The notes under the pieces were generated by a model that saw nothing but the letters and a program-made list of their open reading frames with translations, was not told the origin of the DNA and made no database searches. Position numbers and translations under genes: made by a program. This document shows, in pieces, positions 53,532 through 62,453 of a DNA stretch of 64,000 nt. Positions within the stretch are counted from its first letter, which is position 1. The number at the start of each line of letters is the position of its first letter. The stretch is from Geomonas subterranea (GTDB lineage Bacteria; Desulfobacterota; Desulfuromonadia; Geobacterales; Geobacteraceae), in the NCBI RefSeq assembly GCF_019063845.1, contig NZ_CP077683.1, positions 3,030,501 to 3,094,500 of the forward strand, in the 5' to 3' direction.

Positions 53532-56500
53532 TGGCGACTACTGATATGGGAATTGGAATCGCGCAGGGGGGGAGCAGCGCGCCCGAGACGGCTGGATTCG
53601 GGCAGGGTGCGCTGGCACGCCAGGGCGCCCGCCCCTCGTCCGCGCTTTATAACGTAACGGAGATGAAAACGATGGCACACACGTCCGAACAATACACTAA
53701 AAACCCGATGATTCACCGGGACCGCAGGCTTTCCCTGTCCCCGTCCGCGTGGGTCCGCTCCTTCGCCTGCGAAGATCTCAAACCGCTGATCGTCTGCCGC
53801 GGCCCGATCCGTAAGGAGGCCATGGACGTCTACCAGGAGATGGGGATCACCCACTACGGCATCCTGCTCTCCGAGAAGGACTCCATCGTCTACCCGAACG
53901 CGCTGGCCCCGGAGCTGCGCACCCTGACCGACTCCACCCGCGTGCATCGCGTGCCCGACTACACCGGCGCCAGCAAGGAGGAGCGCGTCGAGCGCATCCA
54001 CCAGATCATCAGCATCGCCAAAGACAACGGCTACAACGCCATCTTCGCCGGCTACGGCTTCATGGCCGAGGACGATGAGTTCGTGGGCGCCATCGAGAAG
54101 GCCGGCCTGAACTTCATCGGCCCCTGCGCCGCAACCCAGACCGGCGCCGGCAAGAAGGACGAGGCGAAGAGGACCGCCCTCTCGGTCAACGTCTCCGTCA
54201 CCCCCGGTATCGACAACGTCACCGCCCGAACCCTGGTGAAAAAGCACGGCAGCCGCGACAAGCTTCTGGCCCTGGTCGCTTCCGACAGCCTCGAGTGCGA
54301 TCCGAAGGTGCTCGCCGACGAGAAGCTCTCCCTGGAGGACCTCGCCGACCACATCCTGTACGCCTCCTACAACAAGGGGATCGACCTCTTCTCCATCGAG
54401 GAGCTCTGCGCCCAGGTCGAAACCGAGTGCGCCGCAATGCTGAAGAAGCACCCGCAGTCCCGCGTCCGCCTGAAAGCCATCGGCGGCGGTGGCGGCAAGG
54501 GGCAGCGCCTGCTGGGGGCCGATCTTTTGACCAAGAAGAACGCCTCCGACGCCGACATCGCCAAGGCGGTTTCTGAGGCCCCGGGCCTTGTGCGCGAGAT
54601 CCTGAACGAGGTGAAGGCCAACGGCGTGGGCGACAACAAGAACGTCCTGGTCGAGCTCAACATCGAGCAGACCAGGCACAACGAGATCCAGCTTTTGGGC
54701 AACGGCGACTGGTGCATCGCCCTGGGCGGCCGCGACTGCTCCCTGCAGATGCACGAGCAGAAGCTCCTCGAGGTATCGGTGACCCAGGAAGGGCTGATGA
54801 CCGCCATCGAGGAGGCCAAGATCGCAGGCAGGAAGGCCGAGGTGAAGGCCCTCGAGAGCGACCTCAAGGTCCTGAAGAGGATGGAAGAGGAATCCGAGCG
54901 CTTCGGCAAGGCCGTCGGGCTTGACTCCGCCTCCACCTTCGAGTGCATCGTGGACCGCGACCGCCACTATTTCATGGAGGTCAACACCAGGATCCAGGTG
55001 GAGCACCGCGTCACCGAGCTCTGCTACGCGCTCAAGTTCGTCAACCCGGAGGACCCGAACGACTTCTTCGTGGTTGAGAGCCTGGTGGAAGCGATGGCCA
55101 TCCTTGCCCGCCACAAGAAGCGGGTGCCCAAGCCGCAGCGTGTCGTCCGCATGAACGCCGCCGTCGAGGCGCGCCTGAATGCCACCGACGCCTCCCTCTC
55201 CCCGCATGCGGGGGGGATGATCCGCTACTGGTCCAAGCCGATCGAAGGCGAGATCCGCGACGACCAGGGGATCAGCATGCTGAACCCGGACACCGGCATC
55301 TTCATGAAATACAAGGTGGCCGGCGCCTACGACTCCAACATCGCCCTGCTGCTCACCACCGGTGAGGACAGAAAAACCAGCTACGACAAGATGTCCGAGG
55401 TGCTGCGCGCCACCACCCTGCGCGGCTCTGACCTCGCCACCAACCTCGAGTTCCACTACGGCCTGGTGAACTGGTTCCTGGGCAGGAACGTGATGGCGAA
55501 GCCCACCACCCGCTTCGTGGTCCCCTACCTGACCCTGGTCGGGACGCTCAAGGAAGAGGCCAACAAGCTCGACCCGGTGTACGCCTTCCTGCAGATGAAG
55601 AAGCACTACGCCAAGATGGTCGCCGAGGCCTACGCGCAGCCCGAGGTCCAGGCCAAGGAAGCGAAGAACATGGCGTCGCTTCTGGACCGCAAGGGGACCC
55701 TGATCATCCGTCCCATCGAGCGACTTTTGGGCGACCCGCACCTGCTCTCCGGCTGGCTTTCCATCAACACCAAGAACTTCCGCATCGACAACGGCAAGGT
55801 GGTCTGGCTCAGAAACCCGGTGGGGGTCCTGAACGAGACTTACGAGTACCTGCACATGAACCACCGTCCGCACAAGCCTGCAGCCGAGATTATCTGGAGC
55901 CACGACAACGAGCTCCTGCAGCAGGCCCTGGGTTTCTCCAGGACCCTGCGCGAGCACTTCGGTCTCGCCCGCGACGAGTACTTCACCCTGAACGAGATCG
56001 TCAACAAGGAGGAGCCGCAGGGTGGCTTCGACGCCGACACCTGGCAGCAGATCCGTTCCGCCCACTTCGGCTACGAGGCGGGGCTGGAGCTTCTGGGAAT
56101 GCTGTTCCTGGTCGGGCAGAACACCAAGTTCTGGGATCTGCGCGTCGAGGAGGACCTGGAGATCACCATCCCCGAGTATCTCAACGACCCGGAACTGCAG
56201 GCCCGCATGAAGAAGGTGCTGGTCCCGCCGCCGGCCACCAAGGCCGACGAGATCGTCGCCGCCTGCGGCGGCATGTACTACGGCCAGGAGGCCCCGGGAA
56301 TGCCCGCCTTCGTCACCGAGGGGATGCACTTCGAGAAGGGACAGCCGCTGTACATCATCGAGGTCATGAAGATGTTCAACAAGGTGTACGCGCCCTTCGC
56401 CGGGACCATCGACAAGATCCTGGTCACCTCCGGCGACGGCACCATCGTCTCCAAGGGGCAGCCGCTCTTCAAGGTCACCCCGGACGAGAAGTTCGTCGAA

Positions 56501-56569
56501 GTCGACGTGAACGCGCTGGAGAAGGAAAAGCGCACCGTGACATCCGAGTACCTGAAGGCGGTACTCTAG
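53531..56569 (+). CDS. Biotin carboxylase / biotinyl-carrier fusion protein
   Basis: This protein of up to 1012 residues begins with a biotin carboxylase domain: GITHYGILLSEKD region, AIFAGYGFMAEDDEFV, ATP-grasp Gly loop KAIGGGGGKGQRL, and MEVNTRIQVEHRVTE. After about 560 residues follows a 330-residue middle segment I cannot assign. The C-terminal biotinyl domain has the biotin site EVMKMFNK (Val replaces the usual Ala before Met) and PFAGTIDKILVTSGDGTIVSKGQPL. With the upstream carboxyltransferase it should form an acyl-CoA carboxylase. The start at 53531 overlaps the previous stop and has GGGAG upstream; an ATG at 53672 (MAHTSEQ), with GGAG nine bases before, would remove 47 low-complexity residues and is equally plausible. 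Confidence 0.88.
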   Translation: MATTDMGIGIAQGGSSAPETAGFGQGALARQGARPSSALYNVTEMKTMAHTSEQYTKNPMIHRDRRLSLSPSAWVRSFACEDLKPLIVCRGPIRKEAMDVYQEMGITHYGILLSEKDSIVYPNALAPELRTLTDSTRVHRVPDYTGASKEERVERIHQIISIAKDNGYNAIFAGYGFMAEDDEFVGAIEKAGLNFIGPCAATQTGAGKKDEAKRTALSVNVSVTPGIDNVTARTLVKKHGSRDKLLALVASDSLECDPKVLADEKLSLEDLADHILYASYNKGIDLFSIEELCAQVETECAAMLKKHPQSRVRLKAIGGGGGKGQRLLGADLLTKKNASDADIAKAVSEAPGLVREILNEVKANGVGDNKNVLVELNIEQTRHNEIQLLGNGDWCIALGGRDCSLQMHEQKLLEVSVTQEGLMTAIEEAKIAGRKAEVKALESDLKVLKRMEEESERFGKAVGLDSASTFECIVDRDRHYFMEVNTRIQVEHRVTELCYALKFVNPEDPNDFFVVESLVEAMAILARHKKRVPKPQRVVRMNAAVEARLNATDASLSPHAGGMIRYWSKPIEGEIRDDQGISMLNPDTGIFMKYKVAGAYDSNIALLLTTGEDRKTSYDKMSEVLRATTLRGSDLATNLEFHYGLVNWFLGRNVMAKPTTRFVVPYLTLVGTLKEEANKLDPVYAFLQMKKHYAKMVAEAYAQPEVQAKEAKNMASLLDRKGTLIIRPIERLLGDPHLLSGWLSINTKNFRIDNGKVVWLRNPVGVLNETYEYLHMNHRPHKPAAEIIWSHDNELLQQALGFSRTLREHFGLARDEYFTLNEIVNKEEPQGGFDADTWQQIRSAHFGYEAGLELLGMLFLVGQNTKFWDLRVEEDLEITIPEYLNDPELQARMKKVLVPPPATKADEIVAACGGMYYGQEAPGMPAFVTEGMHFEKGQPLYIIEVMKMFNKVYAPFAGTIDKILVTSGDGTIVSKGQPLFKVTPDEKFVEVDVNALEKEKRTVTSEYLKAVL

Positions 56570-56583
56570 GCCAGGACGCAGAA

Positions 56584-56613
56584 AGGGCTCCGGATGGCGG
56601 CATCCGGAGCCCT
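56584..56613 (+). terminator. Stem-loop after the carboxylase gene
   Basis: AGGGCTCCGGATG-N4-CATCCGGAGCCCT is a strong 13-bp stem 14 bp after the stop codon, but has no T-run; it probably acts with the following terminator. Confidence 0.5.
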
Positions 56614-56625
56614 CTGATCATTCGC

Positions 56626-56662
56626 TGACCCAGCCCGCGAGGCCGGGTCAGTTGTTTTTTTT
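56626..56662 (+). terminator. Intrinsic terminator after the carboxylase gene
   Basis: TGACCC-N13-GGGTCA with an inner GGCC/GC pairing, followed by gttgTTTTTTTT. It lies between the convergent carboxylase and zinc-ribbon genes. Confidence 0.75.
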
Positions 56663-56670
56663 CACGCGCC

Positions 56671-56874
56671 CTATGCTGCGGCGAAGCAGATGTTGTCGGA
56701 GGAGAGAGCCTCGAGGAAAGAATCGGCCAGCGGATCCTTGACGATGGCCATCATGCCGTGGTTGACGGACCAGGTGGTGCCGCAGGTGGGGCATTCCTTG
56801 AGGTCCTCGTTGAAGGCGCCGGAGCGAAGGTCCATGGCGTTTTGTTCGTCGTTCTTACATACCGGGCATTGCAT
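56671..56874 (-). CDS. Small zinc-ribbon protein
   Basis: The 67-residue protein contains two Cys pairs, CPVCKND near the start and CPTCGTTW at about 28-35, that should bind one zinc ion, followed by a short Ala-rich C-terminus. AGAGGAGA precedes the ATG at 56874. No function is known; the position between the carboxylase and mutase genes may be incidental. Confidence 0.78.
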   Translation of the reverse strand: MQCPVCKNDEQNAMDLRSGAFNEDLKECPTCGTTWSVNHGMMAIVKDPLADSFLEALSSDNICFAAA

Positions 56875-56945
56875 CTGAGTTCTCCTCTCGCCCTCTGGGG
56901 GCGCTCATAATTTTTTTGGTCGCCAAGAAATATATGGGCGGCGCG

Positions 56946-57150
56946 GTTGTTTTACAAGAAAAAAAACGGCAAAAGCGCTGGTAAAACATTATGTTATGCG
57001 CGTTTTGCTGTTTTGTATGACAAATCAGGATTTTATATTTTGCAGCAAAAATAAAACAACACAAACGGCTCCACCGGGACCCGTACGACGTAAGTTATTG
57101 TTTTTGGGGGATGACTGGGATTTAAATCAGCATTCTAAAAATAAAACAAC
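56946..57150. promoter_or_regulatory. AT-rich control region of the mutase gene with repeated TAAAACAAC motifs
   Basis: AAAAATAAAACAAC occurs at 57047-57060 and exactly again at 57137-57150. The reverse-complement GTTGTTTTAC lies at 56946-56955 and GTAAAAC at 56981. An imperfect inverted repeat pairs AAAACGGCAAAAGCGC (56963-56978) with GCGCGTTTTGCTGTTTT (56998-57014). No gene is supported between 56875 and 57287; AT content is unusually high for this genome. Confidence 0.5.
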
Positions 57151-57287
57151 TTCGATGCACTGTTCAGCAGCACACGACGCTACTGTTAATAAAAAATAAT
57201 TCCATTTCACGGAAATTTAGCGTAAACAAAAGACGTCTTTCGAATCTTCATTCTGTTATCACACTTTTGTACCGCCAGGAGAGCAAC

Positions 57288-58940
<1,653 letters not shown>

Positions 58941-58955
58941 TACCGGGCACGGCAA

Positions 58956-58993
58956 GTTCCTGCCGGGACGGCCTTGGTCGTTCCGGCAGGAAC
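58956..58993 (+). terminator. Stem-loop terminator after the mutase gene
   Basis: GTTCCTGCCGG-N16-CCGGCAGGAAC, 16 bp after the stop, followed by ataaccTTTT. The remaining 220 bp before the epimerase gene show nothing recognisable. Confidence 0.6.
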
Positions 58994-59216
58994 ATAACCT
59001 TTTACAAGTTCGTTCACTTCACCCGCAGTTTCGTCTCTGTCATAGCTCGTTAGCTTGCCCCGATATATCCCTCGTCACATAATCATAGATCTCTTTCTCA
59101 ACCTGAAACGCAGCTGTGACATAACTTTTTCAATGCTGTGACTTGCATTTTTGAAATACTTCGATATCATCTGCAACCGTCAGACCAAATCTGACGCAGG
59201 ATCAAGGAAACCAGAC

Positions 59217-59630
59217 ATGCTCACTAAGATAAATCATTTAGGCGTAGCCGTTACCTCAATAGAAGAAGCTCTTCCGTTCTATCGCGACACGCTCGAGATG
59301 GAATTCTCCGGGATCGAAGAAGTACCTAGCCAGCTAGTTAAGGTGGCGTTCTTATCCATCGGGGAATCGAAGATAGAACTTCTGGAACCGACCTCGCCGG
59401 AAAGTCCGGTGGCCAAGTTTCTGGAAAAGAACGGCCCGGGCGTGCATCACGTGGCTTATGGAGTGAAGGACATCGATGCCACCATCGCGCGGCTCATCGC
59501 CGGCGGCACCCGGATGATCGACACCACCGCACGAAACGGAGCGCACGGCGCGCGCATTGCCTTTTTACATCCCAAGAGCAGCAACGGCGTCCTCACCGAA
59601 CTGTGCGAGACGCACGACGATAGTCACTAG
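59217..59630 (+). CDS. mce: Methylmalonyl-CoA epimerase
   Basis: The epimerase interconverts the 2R and 2S forms of methylmalonyl-CoA and links the carboxylase with the mutase. The 137-residue protein is a vicinal-oxygen-chelate/glyoxalase-fold enzyme. The motifs are INHLGVAVTSIEEALPFYRDTL (metal-binding His), IGESKIELLEPTSPESPVAKFLEKNG, GVHHVAYGVKDIDA (His) and FLHPKSSNGVLTELCE (Glu). AAGGAAA precedes the ATG at 59217; upstream in-frame codons are not family-like. Confidence 0.93.
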   Translation: MLTKINHLGVAVTSIEEALPFYRDTLEMEFSGIEEVPSQLVKVAFLSIGESKIELLEPTSPESPVAKFLEKNGPGVHHVAYGVKDIDATIARLIAGGTRMIDTTARNGAHGARIAFLHPKSSNGVLTELCETHDDSH

Positions 59631-59672
59631 AACATATAACTTCCTATATCTAATGAGTTAAGTTTTTTTCTG

Positions 59673-59700
59673 TTGACTTTTGTTTGAATAATTATATAGT
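59673..59700 (+). promoter_or_regulatory. Sigma-70 promoter of the porin leader
   Basis: TTGACT and TATAGT are separated by 16 bp. Transcription would start about 268 bp before the porin start codon. Confidence 0.6.
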
Positions 59701-59706
59701 GGCGTC

Positions 59707-59886
59707 AGTTTTATATAACAGTGGTTTGCTCATTGGGATAGGCTGTACAGGCTGATCTGCGTGGCGTTTTACGCAAATGTCGAGGAGACAATCATTGCTG
59801 ACTCAAAACAGCCCGAGAACCATACACGAGAGCTCTTGCCTCCACCCTGTTCATTAACAGCGGTTGACTCAAGAGCTCTTTCTTTA
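59707..59886 (+). ncRNA. Structured leader RNA with intrinsic terminator upstream of the porin gene
   Basis: GGCTGT at 59741 can pair with ACAGCC at 59808. Between them lie TGCGT-N8-ACGCA and TGTC-GAGGA-GACA hairpins; the latter shows AGGA in its loop, a CsrA-type site. A 10-bp stem (AGAGCTCTTG at 59829, CAAGAGCTCT at 59870) is followed by TTTCTTTAT, as in an intrinsic terminator. The product could be a small RNA of about 175 nt or an attenuated 5' leader of the porin mRNA. It does not match a riboswitch I recognise. Confidence 0.45.
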
Positions 59887-59974
59887 TAGTGAGACTGCAC
59901 CTTCGCCGTTTGGCGAATTGACAGTAGAGCAGGAACTTCAATCACGCTGTAACAAACAAACCAGGAGGTAGACG

Positions 59975-61372
59975 ATGAGCTTTCAAAAGAAATTGCTTGC
60001 ATTCGCAGCAGTCAGCGCTCTGAGCGCAGCAACAGCCGTTCCCGCAATGGCGCTGGAGAACGAGTTCCACGGTATGTTCAAATTCATGGGCTACCAGACC
60101 AACGCCCTCGCCGGCGGCGACGCCGGGGACATCCTCCGCAAAGACGCTCACTCCGGCTTCTTCGCCGAGCAGCGTGCCCGCATCATGTACATCGCCAAAG
60201 CCAACGATAACCTGAAGCTCGTCACCCACTTCGAACTCGACACCCGCTTCGGCGGCATTGCAAGCGGCTACAAAGGGACCACACAGAATGCAACCGGTAC
60301 CGTCGGCAACGACTCCGGCAACCTCGACGCCGACCAGCTGACCCTCGAGACCAAGAACATCTACCTCGATTTCAACGAGCCGAACACAGGCGCGAACTTC
60401 AAGGTCGGTATGCAGCCATGGGCCGATGCCTACGGCAGCCTCTTCCTGCTGGCTGACATGACCGGCGCCATCGGCACCAAGAAAGTCGACAACTTCACCG
60501 GCTCGCTCGGCTGGTTCCGCTTCGACGACAACACCGCTGCCAACGCCGCCTCCGGCCCGGGCCAGCTTACCGCAGACCTGATCGTCGCTGACGGCAAGTT
60601 CGCAATCAGCAAGGACCTCACCGTTGGCGCGACCTACTACAACATCCAGAACGACACCGGTAACTCCTCGGGACCGACCGCACCTGCCCTCTCCGTTCCG
60701 AACTACGAGTTGCTGCACATGGTCGGCGTAAACGCCGACATCAACGTCGGTCCGGCCAACATCAAGCCGTTCGCCGCGTACCAGTGGGGCGAGCAGACCG
60801 GTGCTAAAGACATCAGCGCCTACATGTTTGGCGCCGTCGCCAAGGTGAAGACCGGCCCCGGCGCTGTCAACCTCTCCGGCTTCTACCTCTCCGGCGACAA
60901 GGGCGGCACCAACAACAACGCCTTCCAAACAGTTGCCGCGAGCACCACCTACTTCAACCCGGCCAACATGTGGATCTTGGTTCGTCCCAACCAAGCTATC
61001 AATACCTCCACCTCCGTCACCAACAACGACCTGACGGCCGGCGGCCGCGGCGCCATCGGCGTATTCGCCGGCTACGAGGGAACTACGGGCAAGGTGTTCT
61101 ACAATGCCAACGCTGGCTACATGAGGACAGCGGAGGCTCGTGGCACCGAGAAGAAGTCCCTCGGCACCGAGGTTAACGCACAGGTCGGCTACAAGGTCTT
61201 TGACAACCTGACTGCCAGTGTTGCCGCCGCTTACGCCTTCCTCGGCGACGGCCTCAGTGGCAAGACCGGGGACCTGATTGTAAAGGCCACGACCCCGAAG
61301 ACTGCCTACTACGGTGCAGCTGATGCCGACAACCCCTACCTGTTCAACGTACAGCTGAGCTACGCATTCTAG
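59975..61372 (+). CDS. Outer-membrane beta-barrel porin-like protein
   Basis: The 465-residue precursor has a signal peptide (MSFQKKLLAFAAVSALSAATAVPAMA) and a mature part made of alternating hydrophobic/polar beta-strands (FHGMFKFMGYQTNAL, NLKLVTHFELDTRFGG, NIYLDFNEPNTGANFKVGMQPW, FNVQLSYAF) ending in the C-terminal Phe needed for outer-membrane insertion. The family is used in Geobacteraceae for small-molecule or metal exchange; substrate unknown. AGGAGG lies seven bases before the ATG. A long structured leader precedes it. Confidence 0.85.
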   Translation: MSFQKKLLAFAAVSALSAATAVPAMALENEFHGMFKFMGYQTNALAGGDAGDILRKDAHSGFFAEQRARIMYIAKANDNLKLVTHFELDTRFGGIASGYKGTTQNATGTVGNDSGNLDADQLTLETKNIYLDFNEPNTGANFKVGMQPWADAYGSLFLLADMTGAIGTKKVDNFTGSLGWFRFDDNTAANAASGPGQLTADLIVADGKFAISKDLTVGATYYNIQNDTGNSSGPTAPALSVPNYELLHMVGVNADINVGPANIKPFAAYQWGEQTGAKDISAYMFGAVAKVKTGPGAVNLSGFYLSGDKGGTNNNAFQTVAASTTYFNPANMWILVRPNQAINTSTSVTNNDLTAGGRGAIGVFAGYEGTTGKVFYNANAGYMRTAEARGTEKKSLGTEVNAQVGYKVFDNLTASVAAAYAFLGDGLSGKTGDLIVKATTPKTAYYGAADADNPYLFNVQLSYAF

Positions 61373-61418
61373 GAAACTCCCTGCCTGTAATGACAGGGGT
61401 TGACACACCAGAACCGGC

Positions 61419-61452
61419 AAGCCGGAGGGGCGACTCTCCGGCTTGTTTTTTT
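61419..61452 (+). terminator. Intrinsic terminator after the porin gene
   Basis: AAGCCGGAG-N8-CTCCGGCTT followed by gTTTTTTT, about 45 bp after the stop codon. Confidence 0.9.
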
Positions 61453-61648
61453 ATACTCCCTTATGCCTTTTCAGCCCCAGCTCGCCCTCTACTGCTTTAC
61501 CCCGTCCACCTGTTTCCCACACTGAGTTCTCGCCCTACTGAGCCAGTAGTCCCCCTTTCAGAGATTTTGCCCCTGCGTGTTGACAAGCAGACCTTCTATG
61601 GTTCAATCATTATGTTTTTCTAACGATATCTGTTAAAGGAGCTAACGT

Positions 61649-61924
61649 ATGAGAAAGATGGCAATGATGCTGGCTGCAGGCCTTTTTATGCTGTCTTCGG
61701 TACCGGCTTACGCCCAGGCAGCGGCAGACCAGAAGGATGAATGCCTGCTGGCGTCGAGAAACTGCATGAACCAGGTCGATGACATCCAGCAGCGCATCCA
61801 CAAACTGAACAAGGAGATCCAAAAGGGAACCAGGGTCTACAGTCCGCAGGAACTGAGAAAACTGCAGGACAAGCTCAAGGAGGCGGACGACATCCTGCGC
61901 AACCTGGAGCGTCCTGACAGCTAA
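61649..61924 (+). CDS. Small secreted helical protein, paralogue 1
   Basis: The 91-residue precursor has a signal peptide (MRKMAMMLAAGLFMLSSVPAYA) and a mature part with two Cys in CLLASRNC and a charged helical stretch (QVDDIQQRIHKLNKEIQKGTRVYSP, then LRKLQDKLKEADDILRNLE). Its downstream neighbour is a clear paralogue. I do not recognise the family. AAAGGAG precedes the ATG. No convincing promoter was found in the 196 bp after the porin terminator, although TTGACA occurs near 61580. Confidence 0.75.
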   Translation: MRKMAMMLAAGLFMLSSVPAYAQAAADQKDECLLASRNCMNQVDDIQQRIHKLNKEIQKGTRVYSPQELRKLQDKLKEADDILRNLERPDS

Positions 61925-61983
61925 AGGGAAGCTCGTACCGGAGGGGGCCCCTGACAAGAGAACCGTTCGGAAAGGAGCACACC

Positions 61984-62259
61984 ATGAAAAGGGCGATAGT
62001 GATAGTGACGGGAGCTTTAGTGATGGCGGCAAGCACAGGCGCTTTCGCGGAGCAGACACAGGGGGGGAAGGACGAATGCCTGCTCTTGTCGCAAAACTGC
62101 AGGGACCAGGTCGACGACATCCACGCGCGGATGCAACGCCTGAACAAGGAAATACAGAAGGGGACCAGGGTCTACTCCCCCAAGGAATTGGAGCAACTGC
62201 GCCAGAAACTTGCGGAAGCGCAGGAGATGCTGAGATCAATGGAGAAACCCGGCCGGTGA
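61984..62259 (+). CDS. Small secreted helical protein, paralogue 2
   Basis: The 91-residue precursor has a signal peptide (MKRAIVIVTGALVMAASTGAFA). Its mature part matches paralogue 1 over almost its whole length: KDECLL-x-S-x-NC, QVDDI, LNKEIQKGTRVYSP and a closing Lys/Glu/Leu helix. Both cysteines are kept. AAAGGAG precedes the ATG, and a terminator follows. The two genes are 59 bp apart and probably co-transcribed. Function unknown; a periplasmic helical hairpin is likely. Confidence 0.75.
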   Translation: MKRAIVIVTGALVMAASTGAFAEQTQGGKDECLLLSQNCRDQVDDIHARMQRLNKEIQKGTRVYSPKELEQLRQKLAEAQEMLRSMEKPGR

Positions 62260-62306
62260 CCCATTCGCAGTCCCCTAAAGCCGACCATGTAGAGCCGGGA
62301 AAAGAG

Positions 62307-62330
62307 GCGGACCAACGGTCCGCTTTTTTT
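62307..62330 (+). terminator. Intrinsic terminator after the small-protein pair
   Basis: GCGGACC-AAC-GGTCCGC followed by TTTTTTT, 48 bp after the stop codon. Confidence 0.92.
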
Positions 62331-62453
62331 ATCGCCGCGCCCGCCCCGAAGCTGCACTGAAAGCGCCTCCACAGGGCATGAAACCGTTTGACTAATGAGG
62401 ACTGCTCTGCGATAATTCGGCGTCTTAAATCCCCCCCGAAAGCGGAGCAATCT

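Noticed and set aside
53528-56329. 933-codon open frame on the minus strand opposite the biotin carboxylase fusion
   Set aside because: It is the antisense shadow of a well-supported gene in GC-rich DNA; its translation is low-complexity and has no domain features.
59707-59886. GEMM-type cyclic dinucleotide riboswitch before the porin
   Set aside because: Such riboswitches are common in Geobacter, but the conserved core motifs are not in this leader.
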